In this document: positions 1 to 7,714 of the stretch, one piece after another
How the letters are laid out: every line of letters starts with the position of its first letter
Position numbering within the stretch: the first letter of the stretch is position 1
Source of the DNA: an uncultured bacterium
GTDB lineage: Bacteria > Vulcanimicrobiota > Xenobia > Xenobiales > Xenobiaceae
Assembly (NCBI GenBank): GCA_934621605.1
Contig: CAKTUZ010000006.1
Coordinates: forward strand, 44,380 to 108,379
DNA length: 64,000 bases
Direction of reading: 5' to 3'
The notes under the pieces: generated by a model
Databases searched by the model: none
What the model was told of the DNA's origin: nothing
The model's input: only the letters and a program-made list of their open reading frames with translations
Made by a program: the position numbers and the translations under genes

Positions 1-552
1 TGGCAAAAGTGTTTAGAAGTCAACCCCGAGTTTGCTGAAGCTAGGTACAATTTGGGCAATCTTCACTACGATCGGGGCGAAGTTGAATTGGCTATTCCTG
101 AATGGGAAAAAGCTACTCAAGCCAAGTACGGTTTTTGGCAAGCTCACTATAATTTGGGTAATGCCTATTTCTATCTCTCGCAGTTTGACGAAGCTATCAA
201 TCAGTGGCAGAAGACCGTTCAATTTGAAGATCAGCACTGGCCGGCTCACTGGAATTTGGGCAACACCTATTATTACCAGCGTGCCCAAATTGAAGCAGCG
301 GTGGTGGAATGGCAGAGGGTAGCCGGTATAAACAGTCGTTATTGGCAAGCTTATTACAACTTGGGCGAAGCCTATTTAGAGCAAGGCAAAATAGAGTTGG
401 CTTGCTTGGAATGGGATAAGGTAGTACAGCTTAATCCTAAGTTCTGGCATGTCTATCATAACTTAGGTACGCTTTATTATCAGCGTGGCAAGTGGGACCA
501 AGCCGTTGCTTACTGGACTAAGTCTGTAGCTTTGATGCTCTTCCCATGGTAG
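1..552 (+). CDS. TPR-repeat protein, 3' part only
   Basis: The reading frame is open from the first base, so the start lies upstream of the window; 183 residues remain. They form about five tetratricopeptide-like repeats of roughly 34 residues. Each carries a recurring YNLG.-.YY core followed by an A...W.K.. helix, and tryptophan replaces several of the usual TPR positions. Such repeats build a superhelical protein-binding scaffold. No catalytic domain, signal peptide or membrane segment is visible in this part, so the partner and cellular location are unknown. The stop at 550-552 is followed by a good terminator. The nearest relative in the window is the exported TPR protein at 57724, but the repeats are not obviously related beyond the TPR fold. 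Confidence 0.85.
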   Translation, partial: WQKCLEVNPEFAEARYNLGNLHYDRGEVELAIPEWEKATQAKYGFWQAHYNLGNAYFYLSQFDEAINQWQKTVQFEDQHWPAHWNLGNTYYYQRAQIEAAVVEWQRVAGINSRYWQAYYNLGEAYLEQGKIELACLEWDKVVQLNPKFWHVYHNLGTLYYQRGKWDQAVAYWTKSVALMLFPW

Positions 553-601
553 AATTAATCTAAATAGTTTCAATTTAGATTGTATATTGTGTTTTGCATC
601 T

Positions 602-651
602 AAAATCCTCAGAATGATTCTTGGTATAAAAGACATTCTGGGGATTTTTTC
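602..651 (+). terminator. Rho-independent terminator after the TPR gene
   Basis: An AAAATCCTCAGAATG arm (602-616) pairs with CATTCTGGGGATTTT (634-648) and is followed by a T tract. The A-rich 5' flank means it could also terminate the minus-strand gene that ends at 683. Confidence 0.85.
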
Positions 652-682
652 CGGTTTAAAGTTGTAGATTATAACTTACTGG

Positions 683-1126
683 TTAAATATAATAGTCCAA
701 AAAACGCTCCCCCTCAGTCATATATCGATTAAGAAAATCTTGTAGAGTGTATTTAGCCAGTACGTCACGAAATTCCTGAGAGATTTGCCACCAAATATCT
801 TTGGCCGGACATAAAACTGAGCGTTGGCAAAGGTTGTTCTTTTCTGTACAGCTGACTAAATTGAGTCTTCCTTCCATAACTTCGATAATATCTAAAAGTG
901 TTATCTGTTGGGGAGATTTGGCTAAACGATAGCCGCCGCCGGCTCCGCGGATAGACTTAATAAAACCTGCTTTGCGCAAATCTATAATCAAATGGCTGAT
1001 ATATTTCTCCGATATACTCTGATTTTCGGCAATTTCACGTACCATGCGTGGTTTGGAAGCCAGATCATATAACGCTATATCTATTAAAATGCGCAAACCA
1101 TAACGTCCGCGAGTAGAAATTTTCAT
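683..1126 (-). CDS. Rrf2-family transcriptional regulator (CymR/IscR type)
   Basis: This is a 147-residue winged-helix regulator of the Rrf2 family. The N-terminus (MKISTRGRYG) and the wing sequence GAGGGYRLAK are typical. Three cysteines at residues 93, 100 and 106 (spacing C-x6-C-x5-C) resemble the Fe-S cluster ligands of IscR, while CymR proteins generally lack a full set. The gene is divergent from cysteine synthase across a 265-base intergenic region carrying dyads like Rrf2 binding sites. The likely role is therefore control of cysteine or Fe-S metabolism, sensing either a cluster or a CysK-type partner. Which of the two applies cannot be decided from sequence. ATG start at 1126. Confidence 0.9.
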   Translation of the reverse strand: MKISTRGRYGLRILIDIALYDLASKPRMVREIAENQSISEKYISHLIIDLRKAGFIKSIRGAGGGYRLAKSPQQITLLDIIEVMEGRLNLVSCTEKNNLCQRSVLCPAKDIWWQISQEFRDVLAKYTLQDFLNRYMTEGERFLDYYI

Positions 1127-1228
1127 AAATATAAACCCTTTCGGTTGTAGTAGGCTCCTTCCGCTGCCTTTTGGTGATGGGGGAGTTAATATGAGCCTCC
1201 AAACTCGGTTGGTTGTCTTATAATATAC

Positions 1229-1241
1229 TACTTTTTTAGTC
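1229..1241. promoter_or_regulatory. Candidate Rrf2/IscR-type operator (rrf2-proximal)
   Basis: The site TACT-TTTTT-AGTC is a dyad of the form known for IscR-type boxes (GACT-5-AGTC), with one mismatch in the first half. It lies about 100 bases upstream of the rrf2 start, next to AT-rich -10-like sequence on the minus strand (around 1220-1227). It is therefore placed for autoregulation. This is inference from motif resemblance. Confidence 0.45.
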
Positions 1242-1322
1242 GTATTTTAAGTAGTAAGAATATTTTTTGTTGAATTTTTCGGAAATATTGAATGCCTTAT
1301 CGTGGCAACTGACAAAGTTAAG

Positions 1323-1351
1323 TTGACTAAAATAGTAGTTTTTATTACACT
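1323..1351 (+). promoter_or_regulatory. cysK promoter overlapped by an Rrf2-type operator
   Basis: TTGACT (1323-1328) and TACACT (1346-1351) are separated by exactly 17 bases, a good sigma-70 type promoter. The dyad GACT-AAAAT-AGTA (1325-1337) overlaps the -35 element and matches the IscR-box pattern except for the last base. Binding there should repress cysK. A second partial dyad lies at 1229. Confidence 0.6.
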
Positions 1352-1391
1352 ACTCTTCGATAGTTAATGAGTTTTTAGGAGTAGTTTAGTC

Positions 1392-2315
1392 GTGAGTGAA
1401 AAAATTTACAGCAGCATCTTAGAAAAGATCGGATCTACGCCTTTAGTACGTATCAATAAACTTAATGAGGGCAGTGCGGAAGTTTTAGTCAAGGTGGAGT
1501 ATTTCAATCCCGGCGGCAGTGTTAAAGATCGTGTCGGTCTGGCTATGATTGAAAAAGCTGAAAAAGAGGGTAAGCTTAAAGCAGGGGCTTTAATTATTGA
1601 GCCTACCAGCGGTAATACTGGTATCGGTTTAGCTTTGGCCGCAGCCGTCAAGGGCTATCGTTTAATTTTGACTATGCCTGATACTATGAGTATTGAGCGC
1701 AGAAAACTTTTGGCCGCTTATGGCGCCGAATTGGTTCTTACCGAAGGATCCCAAGGCATGAAAGGCGCTATTGAAAAAGCTGAAGAGTTAGTTAGTGAAA
1801 ATCCTGGCTCTTTTATGCCTCAGCAATTTGACAATATGGCCAATCCTGAAATTCATAAACACTCTACCGCTTTGGAAATTTTGCGTGATACGGATGGTCA
1901 TGTAGATGCATTTGTAGCCGGAGTAGGTACTGGCGGAACCCTTACAGGTGTAGGCGAAGTTCTGAAAAGTTATAACCCTCAGGCTAAGCTTTTTGCTGTT
2001 GAACCTTTCGACTCTCCAGTGCTTTCTGGAGGAAAACCGGGATCGCATAAAATTCAGGGTATTGGGGCCGGATTTATACCGGCAGTATTAAATACCAAAA
2101 TTATTGATGAAATTATTAAAGTAACTGCCGAAGAGGCCGGTAAGGTTGCCCGTTTAGCAGCTTCTAAGGAGGGGCTGCTTATTGGTATAAGTTCTGGTGC
2201 TGCGCTCCACGGTGCCTTAGTGCTTAGCAAACGTTCTGAATTTAAAGGCAAGAGAATTGTAGCTCTGTTGCCAGATTGTGGTGAACGCTATTTGAGCAGT
2301 TGGCTTTTTGCTTAA
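1392..2315 (+). CDS. cysK: Cysteine synthase (O-acetylserine sulfhydrylase)
   Basis: This 307-residue PLP enzyme of fold type II makes cysteine from O-acetylserine and sulfide in the cytoplasm. The PLP lysine sits in PGGSVKDRVG (K45), the substrate loop is EPTSGNTGIG, and the phosphate-binding loop is GTGGT. Length and motif order are normal for CysK/CysM. The start is GTG with AGGAG ten bases upstream. It ends in LLPDCGERYLSSWLFA, whereas many CysK proteins end in a terminal isoleucine used to dock CysE, so CysE binding may be absent. It is divergent from the Rrf2 regulator, and its promoter carries a candidate operator. A good terminator follows. Confidence 0.95.
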   Translation: MSEKIYSSILEKIGSTPLVRINKLNEGSAEVLVKVEYFNPGGSVKDRVGLAMIEKAEKEGKLKAGALIIEPTSGNTGIGLALAAAVKGYRLILTMPDTMSIERRKLLAAYGAELVLTEGSQGMKGAIEKAEELVSENPGSFMPQQFDNMANPEIHKHSTALEILRDTDGHVDAFVAGVGTGGTLTGVGEVLKSYNPQAKLFAVEPFDSPVLSGGKPGSHKIQGIGAGFIPAVLNTKIIDEIIKVTAEEAGKVARLAASKEGLLIGISSGAALHGALVLSKRSEFKGKRIVALLPDCGERYLSSWLFA

Positions 2316-2370
2316 AAGGGCTTAGCGATTTCAGTATTGGGAAGGCATATAAATATAGTTCGTAAACTCT

Positions 2371-2422
2371 AAAAGAGCGCTGCTTAGAAAAATTTTTACT
2401 AAGCTGCGCTCTTTAGTTTTTT
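2371..2422 (+). terminator. Terminator between convergent cysK and the 2444-4897 gene
   Basis: AAAGAGCGC-TGCTTAG pairs with CTAAGC-TGCGCTCTTT (2399-2414), followed by AGTTTTTT. The A-rich 5' side could also serve the minus-strand gene ending at 2444. Confidence 0.85.
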
Positions 2423-2443
2423 CATATCGACGTAAAAATTGCT

Positions 2444-4897
2444 TTAGAAAGCAAATTCATCGCCATTTATATAGTAACTGAGCCACAAATTGCTTAAACG
2501 CTGTTGCAAGTAAGTTTGTGGCATACTGCGGTCGGAGAATAGTTCGTTAAAACCTTCTGTAGCGTATTGTTTTGCCAATTCGCAGCCGTTGAGAAGTTTT
2601 ACAATAGCTAAAGAAGCGTCATAAATATTGCAGAACTTCAAGGTAAAGGCGTCGCCCTCAATATTCATACTCTGTTGGAAAGGAGTTGCCGTAGACAACA
2701 ATTCTTTGATATAGCTGAACTGAGCAAATTTAGTGGCTTTGTAACAACGATCTACCAAGCTGAGTAATTCTTGGCTTGACTCTATGCTCCAAGCGTTCTG
2801 AATTTCTTCAGCCAGATTGTTGGGAATGGCAATTGATTTTTCTAAAGCTAAGGACAAAGAGCGTTTAAGTAAAGTGGAGCCAAAAACTAATGGATCGTAT
2901 TCCGGCTGTTCAGTAATAGATTGTAAAGCTGTCTCTAATTCGAAGTAGCCTCGTTGTAAACTAAACAGAGCTCTGGCGGCAAAGAAAGTCTGCTGAGCTA
3001 AGTTAAAGTTGGCAACGATTTTATTGTTAAAGTAGAGATGCGGCTCTTTGGCTTTGCTGTAACTTAAGTACATACAAGGGCCGTCAAAGAAATGAATTTT
3101 TAAGCGGTCCTTACGGAAGATACGTTTATTTAATGCTCCAACCACGTTGAGCAAATCTTGTACTTCGGAATCTTGACGAGTGTTGATATTACTCAGCTCG
3201 GCTAATTTGGCTTCGGGGACGTAAGTATTGATTCGCTTGGGCATAACCAAATAATTGAGCCATTCGACTATTTGGTCTAGATCAAAATCTACGGAGGAGC
3301 GAATGATCGATTGAGATAACTTGTTGATTTGCTTGGGACGAGTGCAGGCACGATCTCGCTCGGAAATTTGATCTGGTTTCCAAGTCATTTTGTAAATAAA
3401 ATCGATTACATGATCTTGGAACTTGGTTTGAGTACCATCCAAAATAGATTTGAAAGTGTTGTTAAATTCTTGGGCTCGCTTGTCAGACAAAGTGCGATTG
3501 GGCACTTCTGTATTTCTTACCAACTGATCGCCGATAGAATCACCACGGTCAACGCCTGACTCTATTTCTAAGTGTTCGTCCTCATCGTCTTCGTCGTCAT
3601 AACTTTCTGTCTCCTCTTCCTTAGAGCTGGCTTCAGTTGTTGCCTTTTCTCCGGCTTCAGTTTCTTCCTTGGCTTTAACTTCCGCCTCTAACTCAGTAGC
3701 TATAGCTTCAGGCTCTGTCGAAGCTTCGGTCCCTGCTTGACTTTGATTCTTTTCGACCTGGGCCTCAGGAGCTGTATCTTCTGTTGGCTGCTCTTCTGTG
3801 CTTTCCGGCTCTTCGTATTCGTAATTGGCAAAGATACTTAATTCGGGCATCTCTTCCTGAGCGTCATCTTGTTCGTCTTCAGCTTTTGTGGTTTCAGAAG
3901 TAGAAATCAATTCTTCTTGGGAGTTTGACTCTTCAATATCTTCCTGTTTGGTTTGTTCCTGATGAATGAGGCTGTCTTTTTTTAACTCTTGAGTCTCTTG
4001 CTCTTCGGTTTGAATAATTGAAGTCGATTCTTGATTGTCTAAATTGACTTTTGCCGAAGAGGAAATGGCAGTAGTTTTAGCTGGTCCACTTAAAGCTGCT
4101 TTCAACTCGGGGCCAATTTCACTGACAGTGGCACAAATGTTGTGAATGCGCTCTTGCAAATCTTTAACCATAGCTTCGTTACGACACAAGCGCAGAGCCG
4201 GAGAAATAATGGAAGCAGCTGCTTTTTGTATCTGTTCCGGAGTAGCGGAAGCCAAGTTCTTGTCTTCTGCACCTACCAAGCGACAGGCACGACCGAAGAT
4301 TACTTGGCCGGCGGTGCCTAAAAGTTCGTGTAAAACATTCTTTAATTGCAGCAGAGGAGGAGTGTTTTTTGGATCTTCCTGCTCTTCTGGCTTACTGATA
4401 TAAGCTTCAAGAGATTCGAGAGCAGCTACGTGACGGGCGTTGGAAGCCTGAGCTTGGGAAAGCAGCTCTTGTAAATTGGCAATAGTAGCCAAATGACGGT
4501 CTATTTGTTGTTTAAGATCGAGACACTCTTCTTGAGATTGCTTGAGATTAGCTTGCAATTCTGCTTCTAAAGCAAGTAATTCTTCAATACGGGAATCTGA
4601 TTTTTGAGCATGTTCTGTTTCTTGGCTAAGCTGCGCTTTCAAATCAGTTATAGTCTTATTGAGAGCGGCTGCCTCGTGGTTGAGGCGCTCTATTTGACTG
4701 TTGCGCTGGGCGACTACATCATTTAGTTCATCAATTTGTCCTAACTGAATGGCTAAATCGACGTTTTGCTCTGAAACTGAGACCAGCTCCTGCTTTAAAT
4801 GTTGAATTTCGGCACGGAGTTGTTCATATATTTTAAAACTGACTGCTCCGGGTTCGGTAATGCTGTTTTTTTCTTGTGAAGAAAGAAGAGAATCCAT
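2444..4897 (-). CDS. Large acidic coiled-coil protein, function unknown
   Basis: This 817-residue protein belongs to no family I recognise. Residues about 20-170 are heptad-rich coiled coil (QLRAEIQHLKQEL and similar). Residues about 175-270 look helical and globular. Residues about 285-455 are an extremely Glu-rich, Thr/Ser-rich low-complexity stretch, presumably disordered. Residues about 470-817 form a second globular part containing an NRTLSDKRAQEFNN segment and aromatic-rich helices. There is no signal peptide or transmembrane segment, so it is probably cytoplasmic. The acidic linker resembles the tail of the nucleotidyltransferase at 43915 in composition only. The gene is monocistronic, with a terminator before it (5047-5090) and one after it. 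A scaffold role is possible but unproven. Confidence 0.8.
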   Translation of the reverse strand: MDSLLSSQEKNSITEPGAVSFKIYEQLRAEIQHLKQELVSVSEQNVDLAIQLGQIDELNDVVAQRNSQIERLNHEAAALNKTITDLKAQLSQETEHAQKSDSRIEELLALEAELQANLKQSQEECLDLKQQIDRHLATIANLQELLSQAQASNARHVAALESLEAYISKPEEQEDPKNTPPLLQLKNVLHELLGTAGQVIFGRACRLVGAEDKNLASATPEQIQKAAASIISPALRLCRNEAMVKDLQERIHNICATVSEIGPELKAALSGPAKTTAISSSAKVNLDNQESTSIIQTEEQETQELKKDSLIHQEQTKQEDIEESNSQEELISTSETTKAEDEQDDAQEEMPELSIFANYEYEEPESTEEQPTEDTAPEAQVEKNQSQAGTEASTEPEAIATELEAEVKAKEETEAGEKATTEASSKEEETESYDDEDDEDEHLEIESGVDRGDSIGDQLVRNTEVPNRTLSDKRAQEFNNTFKSILDGTQTKFQDHVIDFIYKMTWKPDQISERDRACTRPKQINKLSQSIIRSSVDFDLDQIVEWLNYLVMPKRINTYVPEAKLAELSNINTRQDSEVQDLLNVVGALNKRIFRKDRLKIHFFDGPCMYLSYSKAKEPHLYFNNKIVANFNLAQQTFFAARALFSLQRGYFELETALQSITEQPEYDPLVFGSTLLKRSLSLALEKSIAIPNNLAEEIQNAWSIESSQELLSLVDRCYKATKFAQFSYIKELLSTATPFQQSMNIEGDAFTLKFCNIYDASLAIVKLLNGCELAKQYATEGFNELFSDRSMPQTYLQQRLSNLWLSYYINGDEFAF

Positions 4898-5046
4898 AAA
4901 TAAACCTTTCGTCGCTAAAAGCTGCTGGAAAGGCAGACTTCTATGCCGATTGGAAGCGATCCCGTTTTAATTTCATGTTTTTATAGGTAAAAATTGGGCA
5001 AGAAGTTGGATAAAGCTAAAGTTATATATTTTTTTCACAGCCAAAC

Positions 5047-5090
5047 AAAAAAAAGGCACCTTACACTTCTTGGTGAAGTTGGGGCCTTTT
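5047..5090 (-). terminator. Terminator after the riboswitch-linked gene
   Basis: On the minus strand AAAAGGCCCC (5090-5081) pairs with GGTGCCTTTT, with an inner ACTTC/GAAGT stem, and is followed by eight T. It ends the 5122-5565 transcript. Confidence 0.85.
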
Positions 5091-5121
5091 ATCACAACGT
5101 TGGATTGGCTGCAAAATTTTC

Positions 5122-5565
5122 CTAAAACGGACTCTCACCCTGGATAGGGGAATCGGGAGGCTTTACGCCTACAATCTCAGAAACGATGACCTGGAATTGG
5201 TAAATCCACTCTTCAACTGCTTCATCAATCTCTTTTTGTAATTTCTTGAGCTCTTGAGGATCTTCGCAAGATTTTATCTGAGGTCTATAATCGTCTATCT
5301 TATGAGCTAGTTTTACAAAGCGATCACGAACTTCTACGTCGGGATGGCGGCCGACTATATCCATAACTAATCTATTCTGATTCTCTGTCAGCTCTTCGAT
5401 ACGGCGTTTTATCTCTCCGGCTTGAACAAAATTGTAAGCCGAAGCCTGCATACGCGCATGTTGTTCGATTTGATGGCTTATTTCAGCAAGCTTGCGTAAC
5501 TGAGCGAATACGTCTTCGTTGCCGCTTGCCGGATTGGTCTGACCGGTAACAGGACTGTCTGCCAT
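5122..5565 (-). CDS. Small helical protein downstream of a TPP riboswitch
   Basis: This 147-residue protein is unrecognised. It is predicted to be mostly helical, and the segment FVQAGEIKRRIEELTENQNR (about residues 46-65) resembles a UVR-type helical hairpin (AxxLRDxIxxL) without being a clear match. No catalytic motif, signal peptide or membrane segment is visible. The ATG at 5565 has GGGAGAATT immediately upstream. The 5' leader contains a well-conserved TPP aptamer ending 78 bases before the start, and a terminator follows the gene, so it appears to be the only gene under that riboswitch. Nothing in the sequence points to thiamine synthesis or transport, which makes the pairing odd. It could be a thiamine-related accessory protein. 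Confidence 0.75.
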   Translation of the reverse strand: MADSPVTGQTNPASGNEDVFAQLRKLAEISHQIEQHARMQASAYNFVQAGEIKRRIEELTENQNRLVMDIVGRHPDVEVRDRFVKLAHKIDDYRPQIKSCEDPQELKKLQKEIDEAVEEWIYQFQVIVSEIVGVKPPDSPIQGESPF

Positions 5566-5643
5566 AATTCTCCCACACAGAAATAGTTTTACTTTCCGTT
5601 TGCTTCTGCCCGATAGCCGAACAAAGTGCTAGAAAAGAAAAAA

Positions 5644-5738
5644 CCAAGCTCCCTTCGCCAGCATTACCCGGATCAGGTTCTAAGGGTAGACAGCTTACGC
5701 CGCCATCTCAGCCGGAGAACACCGACTCCCCTGCCTGG
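5644..5738 (-). promoter_or_regulatory. TPP riboswitch (THI element)
   Basis: Read on the minus strand, the conserved core is present: CTGAGATGG, then ACCCTTAGAACCTGATC, then GGGTAATGCTGGCGAAGGGA. The outer P1 helix pairs CCAGGC (5738-5733) with GCTTGG (5649-5644), and P3 can form from GGAG/CTCC. Six T follow P1 directly, so ligand-stabilised P1 might itself act as a terminator stem. That is an inference. The aptamer lies in the leader of the minus-strand gene starting at 5565 and faces away from the plus-strand gene at 6013. Confidence 0.95.
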
Positions 5739-6012
5739 TGAATGCTTCATTCTATTGCTAGTGACAAAATCCTTTTGGGTCATTTATAAAAAATAGTTAT
5801 TTTAGTTTTAACTTCAAGTAAGCTGTGTCAAGGGTTTAGTTACTTTTTTGGCAGGAGCCTTTTTTTTCTGTGTTAAAAATAGTACGGGGATTGGTTGCCG
5901 TTGCTGGGGGAGCGGAGAAAAAATATTTTTGTTCTCCTTCTGGATAGGAGCAAATTTCGGTTGCCGAGTAAAGTTAAAGCAAATATTCTTTTAGCGTAGG
6001 GGTATAGTTATA
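5739..6012. other. Rest of the divergent intergenic region
   Basis: No gene is visible here between the riboswitch and the start at 6013. TTGCCG (5961-5966) and TATTCT (5984-5989) with a 17-base spacer form a plausible plus-strand promoter for the 6013 gene. The rest is AT-rich sequence in which I see no further structure. Confidence 0.4.
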
Positions 6013-6630
6013 TTGTCAGCCAACTGGCCTAATAATTTGAATAACCAAAATAAGCAGAATGATAGCTTTGTGCTTAAAGGCCAAGATAAGGCTGAGCATA
6101 CCGATAGTTGCTGCGCAGAGCACTTTTTGCCCTTAGAAGTTGCACCGGACAAGATTCATCGTTTGATTCATCCTAATGGAGCCAGTTGCGAAGCTGATAG
6201 CCTTTGTTGGGAATGCTTTCAAGATGCATTAGTTTACGCCGAGGCTGCTCAGCGTGAGCCTATATATGCCGAGGCTGCTGCTAAACTTGGAATGAGCCCT
6301 TTAGAGCTGGCAGCGCGTGATTTTTTTACGCCTCCTGAGATTACTCGCATAGATTTATCTAAATACAATGGCCGCAAAGGCGATATAATTGAAATAACCG
6401 CCTTTGATACAGTTAAAGTTTGTGAAGTAGGCGTATTGATTATCGACGAACAATGTAAACTTATAGAGCTTGGACAAGCCGTTTACACTCAGGGTAATAT
6501 CTGGATTTATAAGGCTGTAAAATATTCTCAGGCTCCCTCGGTGATAGTTATTGCCGACGCTCAGGATTTGCCCGGTCATTTGTCAGAAAAGCGCAGTTGT
6601 AAAAAATTAAAGAGGGGTCGCTATCGTTAA
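6013..6630 (+). CDS. Hypothetical protein with Cys-containing N-terminal half
   Basis: This 205-residue protein is not confidently assigned. Residues 1-80 are polar and contain scattered cysteines and a histidine (SCCAEHF; SLCWECF), which could bind a metal. Residues about 105-175 look like a compact beta domain (KYNGRKGDIIEITAFDTVKV and following). The C-terminus is basic (KKLKRGRYR). There is no signal peptide. The start is TTG at 6013, with TAGGGG ten bases upstream; the next in-frame ATG would remove almost half of the protein. It precedes cutA by 61 bases on the same strand, perhaps in one transcript, and faces the TPP-riboswitch gene. Function unknown. Confidence 0.65.
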   Translation: MSANWPNNLNNQNKQNDSFVLKGQDKAEHTDSCCAEHFLPLEVAPDKIHRLIHPNGASCEADSLCWECFQDALVYAEAAQREPIYAEAAAKLGMSPLELAARDFFTPPEITRIDLSKYNGRKGDIIEITAFDTVKVCEVGVLIIDEQCKLIELGQAVYTQGNIWIYKAVKYSQAPSVIVIADAQDLPGHLSEKRSCKKLKRGRYR

Positions 6631-6691
6631 GTAAAAAGCGGCTGTGATAAGATACTTTGTCAAGAAAACAGAGGAGAGGTAAAGTACTTTT

Positions 6692-7045
6692 ATGGATTTC
6701 GCGTACCATGTGGTTTTGGTTACTGTTTCATCTACTTCCGAAGCAAAATCCATTGCTCATCATGTATTGGAGGAGCGTTTGGCTGCCTGTGTAAATTTGG
6801 TGCCTAAAATTTCCTCTATATATTGGTGGGAAGGTAAAATTGAAGAATGTCGTGAGACACTCATGTTTATGAAAACCAGGCAGGATAAGCTGGATAAATT
6901 GATTTCTGCTATAAAACAGCTTCATTCTTACGATATCCCGGAAATAATTTCTCTGCCGTTGGGAAAAAGCAGCGAAGATTACTTGCGCTGGATTGATACT
7001 TCCATGGCTCAGCTCCAAGCTCAGGACGGACAATGTAATGGCTGA
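6692..7045 (+). CDS. cutA: CutA1 divalent-ion tolerance family protein
   Basis: This 117-residue cytoplasmic protein of the CutA1 family usually forms a trimer with a ferredoxin-like fold. Family landmarks are visible: VTVSSTSEAKSIAHHVLEER near the N-terminus, LAACVNLVPKISSIYWW, and SYDIPEIISLPL. The family is linked to copper and other divalent-ion tolerance and resembles PII signalling proteins, but its biochemical role is not settled. The gene overlaps the next one, a RibU-like transporter, by eight bases, so the two are probably translationally coupled. Confidence 0.93.
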   Translation: MDFAYHVVLVTVSSTSEAKSIAHHVLEERLAACVNLVPKISSIYWWEGKIEECRETLMFMKTRQDKLDKLISAIKQLHSYDIPEIISLPLGKSSEDYLRWIDTSMAQLQAQDGQCNG

Positions 7046-7649
7046 CGATAATAAAGTTTCCCTTGCCGAGGGCGAACCCAAAACTTTGACGGCTTTCAGT
7101 CTTTCCGCTTGGATGAAAATCGCCATTATGGCTGCTTTGTCCCTTTTGCTTATGCTGGCTGTCAGGGTGCCCATTGTGCCCGTTGCTCCGTTTTTAACTT
7201 TTGATTTTGCCGAAGTACCGGCTTTAATTTTGGCTTTTGCGCTTGGTCCTTGGGCAGGAGCTGTAGTTGTGGCCATTAAGTGTGCACTCTTTATGTTTAT
7301 AAATTTCCATCCCTTGGAACTTATAGGTGTACCTGCCAATTTAATTACCGGTTTAGTTTTGGTTTGTTCTTCTTCCAGTTTTTACAATATCGCCGGAGGA
7401 GAAGAGTTCTCTTATAAACGCCTTTGTTTGGCTATGGTATTGGGATCTCTAATTACCGTTGCGGTTATGTTGCCTGTTAATTTTGGCATATATTTTCTGC
7501 TCAGAGAACTTTTTGCAGAGTTTGTGCCTATGTCTATGGGCAGTTATTTAATCGGTGCTATTTTGCCTTTTAATGCGGTAAAATGTTTCCTCACTTGTAC
7601 GGCGGCTGGAGCTTGTATGCGTCGTTTCAGTTCATTATTGGGCCGCTAA
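7038..7649 (+). CDS. ECF transporter S component, RibU-like
   Basis: This 203-residue integral membrane protein has about six hydrophobic segments. It starts at the ATG at 7038, inside the end of cutA. The segment APFLTFDFAEVPALILAFAL followed by GPWAGAVV is typical of riboflavin-specific S components (RibU), where FLxFDFSDVPALI is conserved. S components bind the vitamin and dock on a shared EcfAA'T energising module, which is not in this window. Riboflavin is the most likely substrate. The TPP riboswitch at 5644 is on the opposite strand and does not control it. No FMN riboswitch is visible upstream. Confidence 0.85.
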   Translation: MADDNKVSLAEGEPKTLTAFSLSAWMKIAIMAALSLLLMLAVRVPIVPVAPFLTFDFAEVPALILAFALGPWAGAVVVAIKCALFMFINFHPLELIGVPANLITGLVLVCSSSSFYNIAGGEEFSYKRLCLAMVLGSLITVAVMLPVNFGIYFLLRELFAEFVPMSMGSYLIGAILPFNAVKCFLTCTAAGACMRRFSSLLGR

Positions 7650-7714
7650 ATAAGAACGCAACCATAGTCAGCCGCCAAAGGTAATTTTTTTCAGGAGATG
7701 GCCGCGTTGAGAAT

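Noticed and set aside
5644..5738. The TPP riboswitch as a regulator of the plus-strand genes (6013, cutA, RibU-like).
   Set aside because: The aptamer is on the minus strand and faces away from them.
6728..7339. A minus-strand open frame of 203 residues opposite cutA and the RibU-like gene.
   Set aside because: Both plus-strand genes are recognisable families; this is their shadow.
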